Assembly: GCA_030446465.1 (NCBI GenBank)
Contig: JAUJNI010000002.1
Location: 444,963-508,962, forward strand
DNA: 64,000 nucleotides
Reading direction: 5' to 3'
Origin: Actinomycetota bacterium
Lineage (GTDB): Bacteria > Actinomycetota > CADDZG01 > WHSQ01
The translations under genes were made by a program, and so were the position numbers. This document shows, one piece after another, positions 24,639-33,568 of this stretch (the stretch's first letter is position 1; each line of letters starts with the position of its first letter). Below the pieces are notes generated by a model. That model was not told where the DNA came from. It saw only the letters and a list, made by a program, of their open reading frames with translations, and did not search any database.

Positions 24639-27600
24639 ATGACCTACGGCAGCTGGCGGACGACGTTCGAGGGACGACGGTTCAAGAACACGAGGACCGG
24701 CTTGGCCGTGGCGCTTGCCTTGGCCCTGATCGCGGTTCTGCTGCCCCTGCTTTCGTCGGCCCGCTCGAACACCGCACAAGCTCAGCAGACGTCCGCAAGC
24801 TCGAACCCGGCCCCCGGGCCTGCAAGCATCGATCCCGCCCTCGAACGGCAGTTCGAGAAGGACCCCTCGGGTGAAGTCGAGGCGGTGGTCACTGCGTGGA
24901 CCCGCGGCGGGCTCGACCAGATAGAGCAGCTCGGCGTGACGGGCGTACGCCTGAAAGTGCTGCCGATGATCCTGACCGACAGCCTCACTCGGGACCAGCT
25001 CGAGAGCCTCAGCCGCTCGGCGGCGGTGCGCAGCGTCTTTGCGAACCGCGAGGAGCGGCTGCTCATGGAGGACACCACCTGGCTCGTGAGGGCGCGTTAT
25101 GCCTGGCAGGCCGCCGACAAGGGAGGCTTGGGGGTCACCGGCGAAGGAGTGGAGCTCGCGGTGATCGACACCGGAGGCGACGGCTCCCACGAGGACATGG
25201 ACAACCTGATTGAGTTCTGTCAGGCGGCGGAATCGATCGCCTCCACCCACGAGACCGTGCGGTGCTCGCCTTTCCGCCCCGAATCGGAGAACGCCGGACC
25301 GGCCGGCGCCACCAACACCGCTCGGGGGGATTCCGAGGACGACAACGGGCACGGGACGCACGTATCGGGCACCATGGCCGGCACCGCTGACGCGAGCGGG
25401 GGACGCGACGCCAACCACAGCACGATCGGCATCTCGCCCGACGCCAAGCTGCGCGTCTACTCCGCCAACGCCGGCGGCTCTCTGTTCCTGTTCCAGATCG
25501 TCTCCTCCTTCGACGACCTGACCTTCAAGAAGATCAACGGGTTAAACGACGTCATGGCCGTGAACAACAGCTATGGAGGCGGTACCGGCGCCAACTACAA
25601 CCCGGACGACCCGATCAACGTTGCGGTCAACAGGGCGTACGACGCCGGCATCTTGAGCGTCTTCGCCGCCGGCAACTCGGGGCCCGAGCACAACACGCTG
25701 TCGCGCCAGTGCGTCAACCCCTTCGTGGTGTGCGTGGCCGCATCGACCAAGCCTGACTCCGTGGTGATGTTCTCCTCGCGCGGCCGTCCGAGTGAGCCCG
25801 CCGACACCAACCGCGATGGCGTCGTGGGCGGTCCGGGTGACGTCGCCCCGGGCAATCACGACCGCGAGCTGGGCCAGAGGCTCGGGCTTGGCCTGTACCG
25901 GCCGACGATGACGGCGCCGGGCGTGAACATCAACTCGCTCAGGGCCAACACCGCCGCCGGCAACCTCCCGACCTGTGTCGAGGGGAGCCCCGTGCAGACC
26001 AATTGCTACGTCGCGTTCAACGGCACCTCTATGGCAACTCCGCACGTCGCCGGATCCGTTGGCCTGATCGTCCAGGCCTACCGCGACGCTCACGGTGAGT
26101 CGCCGACCCCGGCGATCATCACCGACATCCTCGAGCGCTCCGCCAACCTCTACAAGCTGCCCGGTTACGAGGCCGAGGAGCAGGGGGCCGGCCGGCTCGA
26201 CGTCTATGCCGCCGCGCAGTACGCCAAGACCTACCCCGAGGGGCTCCCGAAGCCGAACCTCGGCACGCCGTCGCCTCCATATGCCGCCAACCAGTACCCG
26301 GGCGCGGAGGCGACCAAGGCGGGCAGCCAAAAGGGCTGCACCGGCGCCTTCAGCTTCGTCGCGGAAAGCGACCCCGGGACCGACGAACAGGCCGATCAAC
26401 CCCCCGAGGAGACGGGCAGGTTCGGCTCCCACACGATTGACGTGCCGGAGAAGACAGAACGCCTGAGGATCACGGTCAGGTGGCCCGACCACCCGAGCGC
26501 CAACCTCTACGCGCGCCTGTGGCGGCCGGGTGTCAACCCCGACGACACCGCGAAGTCTGGACCCGGGCGTGCTTTCCCCGACCAGGAGGCGGTCGGCCTC
26601 GTGTTCGTCGGCACGCAGAGGTTCCTCGACGTGCGATCTCCCGAGGCGGGGGAGTGGAGGCTGCGCGTCTACCACCGCGCCGGCGGGCAACCGTTGCCAT
26701 GCGATCCCGAGGCCACCGGCGACGGTGACAACGGGGTGGGCTACAACTACAACGTGGACGTCGAGCTGCCGCAGGTCGCCGTCACCCCGGCCGTTGCCAT
26801 CACCGAGCCCGCCGCAGGCGCGACGACAGAGGGTCGCTTCGTGCGGATCGCGGGCAGCGCCTCGTACCCGGAGCGATGGGACGGCGTGACCAACTGGGAG
26901 GTAGCCGGCTCGGGCACCCCCTCGACCGGCCCCGAGGGGCCGGACACCAGGCAGGTCCTGCACTTCCAGGGCAACACCGAGGAGGGCTGCACCGGCGACG
27001 GCCGGACCGACATCGTGGCCTGCAACGGCCCCTTCCTGCTCGACAAGAAGGAGCTGTCGGATAATGAGCCGGCATCGTGGAAAGTGCCCAACCCGCTGAG
27101 CATCGGCACCGGCGCGCGCAACGTCTTCGACCCCAACTGGGTATGGACCCCAGGCGCCAAGACGACGGTGTCGGGACCGATGACCGTGGAGTGGCGGGCG
27201 TCCTGCGGGGCTTGCTCCAGGTCCATCGGGTTCAGCGCCGACTGGAACATACGGCTGTGGGCGGACGGCACGAAGGTGGTGGAGCAGCGTGTGACCGCCA
27301 CTCCCGCCGCACCGAACGTCCCCGAGAAGCTCACCGCGACGGTCAACGTGCCCGAGACGACCGCCGAGAAGACGTTCGTGCTCCACGTCGACCCGGTCTT
27401 TATCGACTCGCAGAACAACACGCTCATCTACTACGACTCGAAGCAGCCGTGTTCTCCTGCGGCGGCCGCCGACGCCTGCGACTCCCTCGTGCGGATGCCC
27501 GTTGTGACCGCCGGCGGAGGAACCAGCACGGCCCCCCAGACGCCCGCCAACCTGCGCATCACCGACGTGCACGAAGGCCTGAGGGTGGCCTGGGACAAGG

Positions 27601-28865
27601 TCGACGGAGCGACGAGCTACCAGATCCACCGCAGCACCACTCCGACCTTCGCACCCGGCGCGGACACCAGGATCGCGACGACGCCGGGGACGGCGTGCGA
27701 CTCTCCCGATGTTCCGAGCTGGCCGCTGCCGTCTGATCCGACCAAGCCCAACGCGAGCCGCAGCGGGCTCTGCTACACCGACGACTTGGTCACCACCCTG
27801 ACCACCTATTACTACCGGGTCGTTGCCGTCAGCGACGCGGGCAGCAGCGACGCCTCGCAGCTCGCCTACGGGACGCCGACGCTGTACGACCGCCAGGTCA
27901 AGGTGAAGGTCGACAGGCTCTTCGGCCCCGGCCACTGGGACTACGCGAAGCTCTCCAGCCCGACCGCAAGGAACTGGGAGTACATGTGGGACACGCTCGA
28001 GCTGGCGGCAGGAGCCCGCGACGTCTTCGCCCGTTCCTTCACCCAAGGGATCGGCTCGGCAAAAAGCGGGCTGTCCGCCACGCTGCCGGAGCCGGAGCCG
28101 ACCCCCACCGAGAGCCCAACGCCCGAGCCGACCGACACCGGGTCTCCAACCCCCGAGCCGACCGACACCGGGTCTCCAACGCCCGAGCCGACCGACACGG
28201 GGTCTCCAACGCCCGAGCCCGAGGAGCGGTCCCCTCGCGACATCACCCTCGAGGCGTCCAAGAACCGGGTCGACCACAACAAGAGCTTCCAGCTCAGCGG
28301 CACTATTGACTCGAGAGACGAGTCGGCAGCGCCCCAGTGCACGCAGGGCGTCGAGGTCACGATCAAGCGTGACGTCATCGGCGGCGGCAACCGCTACCGC
28401 CAGTTCGCCGTCACGACCACCGGCGAAGACGGCTCTTACTCGGTCGAGGTCGACGACGCCGACCGCAGCGCCGGATACGTCGCGAGCGTGCGCAGGACTC
28501 CTCGCTGCGCCGCGGCCAACTCCGACGCCGAGTACGTCCTGGTCAAAAAGGTCACCAACATGAGGCTGTCGGACCAAACCGTTACAAGGGGCGAGACCGT
28601 CGAGATCTTCGGCCGCCTGCGGCCCTGCGGTCCTCCAGACGATCCCCGGCGCGACCACGCCGGCGGCGTGATCCATCTCCAGAAGGCGTCAAACGGAACC
28701 TTCGGCAAGGTCGCCAGCAAGCGCACCGACGACGAGTGCCGGGTGGTCTTCAAGCGCGAGGTCAACCGCGAGAGCGTGTTCAGGCTCTCCTCGTCGAAGG
28801 ACGATCCCGATCACCTGCGCGACACCTCGGGTGCGAAGGTCGTCGAGGTCAAAGGCCGCCGCTGA
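24639..28865 (+). CDS. Large secreted subtilisin-family (S8) serine protease
   Basis: A 1408-residue exported protease. A membrane/signal segment lies at about residues 21-40. The S8 catalytic triad is Asp177 (AVIDTGGD), His238 (DDNGHGTHVSG) and Ser464 (FNGTSMATPHVAG), with the oxyanion region NNSYGGGTG and VFAAGNSGP between. A large insertion separates Asp and His. Behind the protease come beta-rich domains, a fibronectin-III-like domain (TPANLRITDVHEGLRVAWD), a Pro/Glu/Thr linker of three 10-residue repeats, and a C-terminal Ig-like region. It probably acts outside the cell or on the surface in protein breakdown or maturation of surface proteins. Confidence 0.9.
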   Translation: MTYGSWRTTFEGRRFKNTRTGLAVALALALIAVLLPLLSSARSNTAQAQQTSASSNPAPGPASIDPALERQFEKDPSGEVEAVVTAWTRGGLDQIEQLGVTGVRLKVLPMILTDSLTRDQLESLSRSAAVRSVFANREERLLMEDTTWLVRARYAWQAADKGGLGVTGEGVELAVIDTGGDGSHEDMDNLIEFCQAAESIASTHETVRCSPFRPESENAGPAGATNTARGDSEDDNGHGTHVSGTMAGTADASGGRDANHSTIGISPDAKLRVYSANAGGSLFLFQIVSSFDDLTFKKINGLNDVMAVNNSYGGGTGANYNPDDPINVAVNRAYDAGILSVFAAGNSGPEHNTLSRQCVNPFVVCVAASTKPDSVVMFSSRGRPSEPADTNRDGVVGGPGDVAPGNHDRELGQRLGLGLYRPTMTAPGVNINSLRANTAAGNLPTCVEGSPVQTNCYVAFNGTSMATPHVAGSVGLIVQAYRDAHGESPTPAIITDILERSANLYKLPGYEAEEQGAGRLDVYAAAQYAKTYPEGLPKPNLGTPSPPYAANQYPGAEATKAGSQKGCTGAFSFVAESDPGTDEQADQPPEETGRFGSHTIDVPEKTERLRITVRWPDHPSANLYARLWRPGVNPDDTAKSGPGRAFPDQEAVGLVFVGTQRFLDVRSPEAGEWRLRVYHRAGGQPLPCDPEATGDGDNGVGYNYNVDVELPQVAVTPAVAITEPAAGATTEGRFVRIAGSASYPERWDGVTNWEVAGSGTPSTGPEGPDTRQVLHFQGNTEEGCTGDGRTDIVACNGPFLLDKKELSDNEPASWKVPNPLSIGTGARNVFDPNWVWTPGAKTTVSGPMTVEWRASCGACSRSIGFSADWNIRLWADGTKVVEQRVTATPAAPNVPEKLTATVNVPETTAEKTFVLHVDPVFIDSQNNTLIYYDSKQPCSPAAAADACDSLVRMPVVTAGGGTSTAPQTPANLRITDVHEGLRVAWDKVDGATSYQIHRSTTPTFAPGADTRIATTPGTACDSPDVPSWPLPSDPTKPNASRSGLCYTDDLVTTLTTYYYRVVAVSDAGSSDASQLAYGTPTLYDRQVKVKVDRLFGPGHWDYAKLSSPTARNWEYMWDTLELAAGARDVFARSFTQGIGSAKSGLSATLPEPEPTPTESPTPEPTDTGSPTPEPTDTGSPTPEPTDTGSPTPEPEERSPRDITLEASKNRVDHNKSFQLSGTIDSRDESAAPQCTQGVEVTIKRDVIGGGNRYRQFAVTTTGEDGSYSVEVDDADRSAGYVASVRRTPRCAAANSDAEYVLVKKVTNMRLSDQTVTRGETVEIFGRLRPCGPPDDPRRDHAGGVIHLQKASNGTFGKVASKRTDDECRVVFKREVNRESVFRLSSSKDDPDHLRDTSGAKVVEVKGRR
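28121..28210 (+). repeat. Three 30-bp in-frame tandem repeats
   Basis: Units at 28121-28150, 28151-28180 and 28181-28210 differ by one base or two each and encode PEPTDTGSPT-type spacers in the subtilase; a diverged copy precedes and a 9-base part follows. Confidence 0.9.
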
Positions 28866-28899
28866 CGAGGCGGCTGGGAAACAAGGCGATTGCACGGCA

Positions 28900-28925
28900 G
28901 ACAGGGGGCCGCTCGGCCCCCTGTC
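28900..28925 (+). terminator. Strong hairpin after the subtilase gene
   Basis: GACAGGGGGCC, loop GCTC, GGCCCCCTGTC: an 11-bp perfect stem 35 bases after the subtilase stop. No T tract follows. Confidence 0.65.
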
Positions 28926-28995
28926 GCTTCCGAGGCGGGAGGCGGAACGCGGGCCCGGAGGGCGTCTTGATCAGGGCATCGTCTGCCCTTCGGCC

Positions 28996-29583
28996 ATGAA
29001 GAGAACTTCTGTAGTCGTCTTCTTGGTCGTTGCAGTGGTCGTGGGGGCCGCCGTTGCCTTGGTCATGGAGGGACGAGGCGGCGGGGAAGCCGGTCTCGAC
29101 GAGGAGCGCGGCGATGTCTCGGTCGAGGCAGGGCCGCAAGCGCCGCCCGGGAGTGAGCTCGCAGACCTTCGTTCCGCTGACGTGCGAGCCGACGGGTCCG
29201 CCATCGTCTTTGAGGCGGGCAGCGCGCGCGACGTTCCAAGGGGGCTCAAGCAGGGGACGATGAGCTGGCGGTGGGAGATCCGCGACGGCGACACGGTGTT
29301 GTGGATCCTGTCGGCCAGCCTCGACGTCGGCCCCAATGCCACGCTGTTCAACCCGGCCACGGACTTCGGCGTCAACACCATCGACGGCAGCTTTCCCGGC
29401 AAGGTCCGGCGGGACGGGCAGTCGCTCATCGTGCGTCTCAAGCCCCGTGAGGTCGAGGGTTTCCCTCGCGAGTTCGAGTGGGTGCTGACGACCACGGTGG
29501 ATGGCTCGCAGGGGGACCCTCAGTCGACGGTCGCAAGCGACCGGGCCCCGGACGAGGGGCTCGCCAAGTTTTCAGAGGACTGA
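28996..29583 (+). CDS. Secreted or membrane-anchored hypothetical protein
   Basis: A 195-residue protein starting MKRTSVVVFLVVAVVVG, a signal anchor of about 20 residues, then an acidic linker (EERGDVSVEAG) and a beta-rich domain that I do not recognise (WRWEIRDGDTVLWILSASLD, FPREFEWVLTTTVDGSQGD). No lipobox, so it is held in the membrane by the N-terminal segment or cut by signal peptidase. ATG 28996 is chosen for the clean signal sequence; the frame is open further upstream. It follows the subtilase hairpin and is its own unit. Confidence 0.7.
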   Translation: MKRTSVVVFLVVAVVVGAAVALVMEGRGGGEAGLDEERGDVSVEAGPQAPPGSELADLRSADVRADGSAIVFEAGSARDVPRGLKQGTMSWRWEIRDGDTVLWILSASLDVGPNATLFNPATDFGVNTIDGSFPGKVRRDGQSLIVRLKPREVEGFPREFEWVLTTTVDGSQGDPQSTVASDRAPDEGLAKFSED

Positions 29584-29590
29584 GGTTGTT

Positions 29591-29608
29591 CGTGCCGTAA
29601 GAGGCACG
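29591..29608 (+). terminator. Small hairpin before gatC
   Basis: CGTGCC, six-base loop, GGCACG, eight bases after the stop of the upstream gene; no T tract. Confidence 0.3.
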
Positions 29609-29622
29609 GGCGGCCGCGCTCT

Positions 29623-29628
29623 TAGGAT
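29623..29628 (+). promoter_or_regulatory. -10 box of the gatCAB operon, leaderless layout
   Basis: TAGGAT, six bases, then ATG 29635. Confidence 0.55.
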
Positions 29629-29634
29629 GGCGTC

Positions 29635-29931
29635 ATGCCCATCGACAGAGCAGCGGTAGATCACGTCGCGCGCCTGGCTCGCCTCGACCTCTCCGAGCAA
29701 GAGCGGCGCCGCATGAGCGATGAGCTAGGCAAGATCCTCGAGCACGCCGAGCGGATCCAGGCCCTCGCCCTCGACGGCGTAGAGCCCACCTCCCACGCGG
29801 TCGCCATCCGAAACGTCATGCGTCCGGACGAGGCCCGGCCCTCACTGACGCAGGAGGAGGCGCTGTCCAACGCGCCCGTGGCGGAAGGGGGCCGTTTCAG
29901 CGTCCCCCGCATCCTCGAGGAAGAAGAGTGA
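29635..29931 (+). CDS. gatC: Asp/Glu-tRNA amidotransferase subunit C
   Basis: A 98-residue GatC of usual length: VDHVARLARLDLSEQERRRM at the start, then the helix LGKILEHAERIQAL, VEPTSHAVA, MRPDEARPSL and the C-terminal FSVPRILEEEE. GatC wraps around GatA and steadies the GatCAB complex that turns Glu-tRNA-Gln (or Asp-tRNA-Asn) into the correct amide. It is the first gene of gatC-gatA-gatB; its stop overlaps the gatA start. Confidence 0.95.
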   Translation: MPIDRAAVDHVARLARLDLSEQERRRMSDELGKILEHAERIQALALDGVEPTSHAVAIRNVMRPDEARPSLTQEEALSNAPVAEGGRFSVPRILEEEE

Positions 29932-31406
29932 CAGAGCTTCCCTACGTCGCGGCCACCGAGCTGGCGGCGCTGCTGGATGCCGGCGACATCTCTGCGGTCG
30001 AGCTGACCGAAACCCTGCGGGCGCGCGTCGAGCACCTCGACGACAAGCTGCACCTGTTTCTTAAGAGAACCGACGAACGTGCCCTCAGCGACGCCCGAGC
30101 CGCCGACGCCAGGAGATCCAGCGGAGATCGCTTGTCGCTCTTCGACGGCGTGCCGATCGGCTACAAGGACATCTTCGTCACGCGCGGAGTCCCAACTACG
30201 TGTGGGTCGCGCATCCTCGAGGGCTGGGTGCCTCCCTTCGACGCGACCGTGGTCGAGCGCTGCTCTCGGGCGGGTCTGCCCATCCTCGGAAAGCTCAACA
30301 TGGACGAGTTCGCCATGGGGTCCTCGACCGAGAACTCCGCCTTCGGTCCGTCCAAGAATCCCTGGAACCTAAAGACGGTCCCGGGGGGGTCGAGTGGGGC
30401 CTCGGCCGCGCTCGTTGCCGCGGGAGGCGCCCCGTGGGCATGGGGGACCGAGACCGGCGGGTCGGTGCGCCAACCGGCATCGCTCTGCGGAGTCGTGGGC
30501 GTGAAGCCAACCTATGGACTGGTGTCGCGCTACGGGATGATCGCGTTCGCATCGTCGCTCGACCAGGCCGGCCCCCTCTCCCGCACGGTCAAAGACTCCG
30601 CCGCCCTCCTCACGATTGCAGCCGGGCACGACCCGCTGGACTCGACCTCGATCCCGCAGGCTGCGCCCGACTACCTCGAGGGGATCGACCGGGGGATAGC
30701 CGGCATGAGGATCGGGATCGTCAAGGAGATCGAGTCGGGCGACGGTATGCAGCCGGGCGTCGGCGAGCGTGTCCAAGAGGCATACCAGCGCCTCGAAAAA
30801 CTGGGGGCCTCGATCGAGGAGGTGTCGTTGCCGTCGTTTGAGTACGGCATCTCCGCCTACTACCTGATCGCACCGGCGGAAGCCTCTTCGAACCTCGCAC
30901 GGTACGACGGCGTTCGCTACGGGCTGCGCTCAAGCGATGGCAGCGATGTCGGCGCCATGATGGCGAGGACCCGCGCAGAGGGCTTCGGGGACGAGGTGAA
31001 GCGACGAATCATGCTGGGCACCTACGCTCTCTCTGCCGGGTACTACGACGCCTATTACGGCAAGGCTCAAAGAGTGCGGACGCTCATCACCCGCGACCTC
31101 GAGCGCGCTTATGCGTCGGTGGACCTGATCGCATGCCCGACCTCACCCACTACGGCATTCAAGCTCGGCGAACGCACCAACGATCCTCTTGCCATGTACC
31201 TGTCGGACGTCTTCACGGTTCCCGTGAACCTTGCGGGGAATGCCGCTATCAGCGTCCCCTGCGGCGTCTCCGCCGATGACGGGCTCCCGGTCGGGCTGCA
31301 GCTGATCGCAAAGTCGCTTGACGAAGCGACGATGTTTCGAGCGGCCTACGCGTTCGAGCAGGACCTGGGCTGGATCGACTCGCCTGAAGGCAGGCCCCCC
31401 CTATGA
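29928..31406 (+). CDS. gatA: Asp/Glu-tRNA amidotransferase subunit A
   Basis: A 492-residue amidase-signature enzyme. YKDIFVTRGVPTTCGSRIL carries the catalytic Lys; VPGGSSGASAALVAAG and TETGGSVRQPASLCGVVG hold the Ser-cisSer-Lys triad. LVSRYGMIAFASSLDQAGPL and VPVNLAGNAAISVPCG follow. GatA frees ammonia from glutamine for GatB. The GTG start overlaps the gatC stop and the gatA stop overlaps the gatB ATG by four bases, a coupled operon. Confidence 0.97.
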   Translation: MTELPYVAATELAALLDAGDISAVELTETLRARVEHLDDKLHLFLKRTDERALSDARAADARRSSGDRLSLFDGVPIGYKDIFVTRGVPTTCGSRILEGWVPPFDATVVERCSRAGLPILGKLNMDEFAMGSSTENSAFGPSKNPWNLKTVPGGSSGASAALVAAGGAPWAWGTETGGSVRQPASLCGVVGVKPTYGLVSRYGMIAFASSLDQAGPLSRTVKDSAALLTIAAGHDPLDSTSIPQAAPDYLEGIDRGIAGMRIGIVKEIESGDGMQPGVGERVQEAYQRLEKLGASIEEVSLPSFEYGISAYYLIAPAEASSNLARYDGVRYGLRSSDGSDVGAMMARTRAEGFGDEVKRRIMLGTYALSAGYYDAYYGKAQRVRTLITRDLERAYASVDLIACPTSPTTAFKLGERTNDPLAMYLSDVFTVPVNLAGNAAISVPCGVSADDGLPVGLQLIAKSLDEATMFRAAYAFEQDLGWIDSPEGRPPL

Positions 31407-32872
31407 GCATGACGGCGACCGACCTCTACGAGACCACCGTCGGGCTCGAGATCCACGTCGAGCTCGCCACCGCGTCGAAGATGTTCTGCGGCTGCCCGGT
31501 GACCTTCGGACAGGAACCGAACACGCGCACCTGCCCGGTGTGCCTCGGCCTGCCTGGGTCCCTGCCGGTGGCCAACGAAAGGGCGGTCGAGCACACGATG
31601 AAGATCGCGCTCGCCCTGGACTGCAGGATCGCGGAGCACTCGCTCTTTCATCGCAAGAACTACTTCTATCCCGACATGCCGAAGAACTATCAGATCTCGC
31701 AGTACGACCTGCCGCTCGGGTATGCGGGGGCGGTCGAGATCACCGGCGGGTTCGGCACCACGCGCGTCGGCATCACGCGCGTGCACCTCGAGGAGGACAC
31801 CGGCAAGTCGATCCACGTCGGAGGGTCGGGGCGCATCCACGACTCGCACTACTCGCTCGAGGACTTCAACCGGGCCGGCACTCCTCTGGTCGAGATCGTC
31901 ACCGAGCCCGACATCCATTCCGCCGAGGAGGCCCGCGCCTTCGTCAACGAGCTTCGGGCGCTGCTCGAGTCCCTCGGGGTGTCGGACGTGCGTATGGAGG
32001 AGGGCTCGCTGCGAGTCGACGCCAACGTCTCGGTTCGCCGAGCCGGAGAGACCGCGCACGGCGTCAAAGTCGAGGTCAAGAACATGAACTCGGTTCGCTC
32101 GGTCGGCAGGGCGCTCGAATACGAGCAAGAGCGCCAGCGCAAGGCCCTCGAGAGCGGCGAACGGCTGATCCAGGAGACCAGGCACTTCGACGAGAAGTCC
32201 GGAACGACCTCTTCGGGACGCGCCAAAGAGGTCTCCTCCGATTACCGCTACTTCGCTGAGCCCGACCTCGTCCCCTTCGAGCCAACCGCCGAATGGATCG
32301 AGCGAATCAAGTCGTCGCTGCCCGAGCTGCCCGCTGCGAGGCGCGAGCGCTTCGTCGCGCAGTACGGGTTGGGCTCGGCGGACGTGGAGGTGCTGACCTC
32401 GACGACGTCCTTGGCGGACTGGTTCGAGGCTGCCGCGGCAGCCTATAAAGGTGAGCCCAAGAAGGTAGTGAATTGGATCGTCGCGGACCTCTTCCGTCTT
32501 CTCAACGAAGCCGGCATCGAGGTCGGCGCAGCAAAGATCTCTCCTGCCCAGCTGGCGCGTCTAGTGGAGCTGGTCGACTCGGGGGCCATCTCTGGAAAGC
32601 AGGCCAAGCAAGTGCTTGGTGACATGTTCGCAACCGGCAATGATCCGGAGGCCATAGCGGCCGAGCGGGGCATGCAGCAGATCTCCGATGAGGGGGCGCT
32701 GGATCTCGTCGTGGCCGAGGTCATCGAACAGAACCCTGGCGTCGCCGACAAGGTGCGCGGCGGCAACATCGGCCCCCTCGGCTTCCTCGTCGGTCAGGTG
32801 ATGAAGAAGACGAAGGGGCAGGCCAACCCCGGTCTCGTGAACGACCTCCTCAGGTCCAAGCTGGTCGAGTGA
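31403..32872 (+). CDS. gatB: Asp/Glu-tRNA amidotransferase subunit B
   Basis: A 489-residue GatB. Landmarks are ETTVGLEIHVELAT, MFCGCPVTFGQEPNTRTCPV with the zinc Cys residues, LFHRKNYFYPDMPKNYQIS, HLEEDTGKSIHVGG, the metal-binding DFNRAGTPLVEIVTEPD, and DYRYFAEPDLVPF; the C-terminal helical YqeY-like tail ends NPGLVNDLLRSKL. GatB activates the tRNA-bound Glu or Asp with ATP and takes ammonia from GatA. Confidence 0.97.
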   Translation: MSMTATDLYETTVGLEIHVELATASKMFCGCPVTFGQEPNTRTCPVCLGLPGSLPVANERAVEHTMKIALALDCRIAEHSLFHRKNYFYPDMPKNYQISQYDLPLGYAGAVEITGGFGTTRVGITRVHLEEDTGKSIHVGGSGRIHDSHYSLEDFNRAGTPLVEIVTEPDIHSAEEARAFVNELRALLESLGVSDVRMEEGSLRVDANVSVRRAGETAHGVKVEVKNMNSVRSVGRALEYEQERQRKALESGERLIQETRHFDEKSGTTSSGRAKEVSSDYRYFAEPDLVPFEPTAEWIERIKSSLPELPAARRERFVAQYGLGSADVEVLTSTTSLADWFEAAAAAYKGEPKKVVNWIVADLFRLLNEAGIEVGAAKISPAQLARLVELVDSGAISGKQAKQVLGDMFATGNDPEAIAAERGMQQISDEGALDLVVAEVIEQNPGVADKVRGGNIGPLGFLVGQVMKKTKGQANPGLVNDLLRSKLVE

Positions 32873-33372
32873 CCGGCAGGCTGGTCGGGATTCTGACGAG
32901 GGGCTGGCCGGTCGTGCTCGAGATGGTCGAGACCGCGCCCGGTCCGGCCGAGGTCGTCTGGGACCTTCTCACTGACTGGGACCGCCAGGGGGACTGGCAG
33001 CTCGAGGCGAGGGACTTCGTGGTCACCTCGGACCACCGTGAAGGCGTTGGGGTGGTCGCCTCCGCCACGGTCTCCATTGGGGGCATCACGACGAGAGACG
33101 AGATCCGGGTGGTCGAGTGGCAGCCATGCAAGAGACTCGTGATCGAGCACAGGGGCTGGGTGAGCGGAAGGGGGGACATCCTCCTCACTCCGCTGGGCGC
33201 GGACAGGACGCATGTGTTTTGGACCGAGAAGCTGTGGCCGCCTCTTGGCCTACTGGGCGCCCTGGGGCTCACCGCCTTCAGGCCCCTCATGAGGCGGGTG
33301 TTCAAGCGAGACCTGAGGGTCCTGGGGGCGCTGGTGCGGGCCAGGGCGATGGGGTCTGCCACTAGGCCTTGA
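32869..33372 (+). CDS. SRPBCC-fold protein
   Basis: A 167-residue START/SRPBCC-like lipid-binding-fold protein (VVWDLLTDWDRQGDWQLEAR, the typical first helix; then alternating beta strands; a C-terminal helix FRPLMRRVFKRDLRVLGALV). GTG 32869 overlaps the gatB stop (GTGA), so it is the last gene of the gat operon; a start at ATG 32923 would also give a complete SRPBCC domain. Ligand and role unknown. Confidence 0.75.
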   Translation: MTGRLVGILTRGWPVVLEMVETAPGPAEVVWDLLTDWDRQGDWQLEARDFVVTSDHREGVGVVASATVSIGGITTRDEIRVVEWQPCKRLVIEHRGWVSGRGDILLTPLGADRTHVFWTEKLWPPLGLLGALGLTAFRPLMRRVFKRDLRVLGALVRARAMGSATRP

Positions 33373-33554
33373 TGACGTTAGGGTGAGCGGCTTCCCGCAC
33401 CCGTGGGCCAAATACCGTGGCCACCGGGGGTGACGGGGTTAAATGGCCCGACGCTCGCGCCCGGCCAGGCGGTGAAGGCGACGAGACGGGCGAGGGGCCG
33501 TAAGGGAGCCGCGTGGAGCAGCGGTGGGCCCAACAACCTGAAGGTCGTTAAACG

Positions 33555-33560
33555 AGGAGG
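33555..33560 (+). promoter_or_regulatory. Ribosome binding site of the first DUF3048 gene
   Basis: AGGAGG, eight bases before the TTG start at 33569. Confidence 0.65.
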
Positions 33561-33568
33561 CGCGAGCG

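Noticed and set aside
28121-28210. 30-bp repeats considered as a CRISPR array
   Set aside because: The units are adjacent without spacers and encode PEPTDTGSPT in frame with the protease.
25542-28676. Minus-strand open frame of 1044 codons opposite the subtilase gene
   Set aside because: It mirrors the subtilase codons, is rich in Arg, Gly, Val and Asp with no motif, and arises from G/C-ending codons on the other strand.
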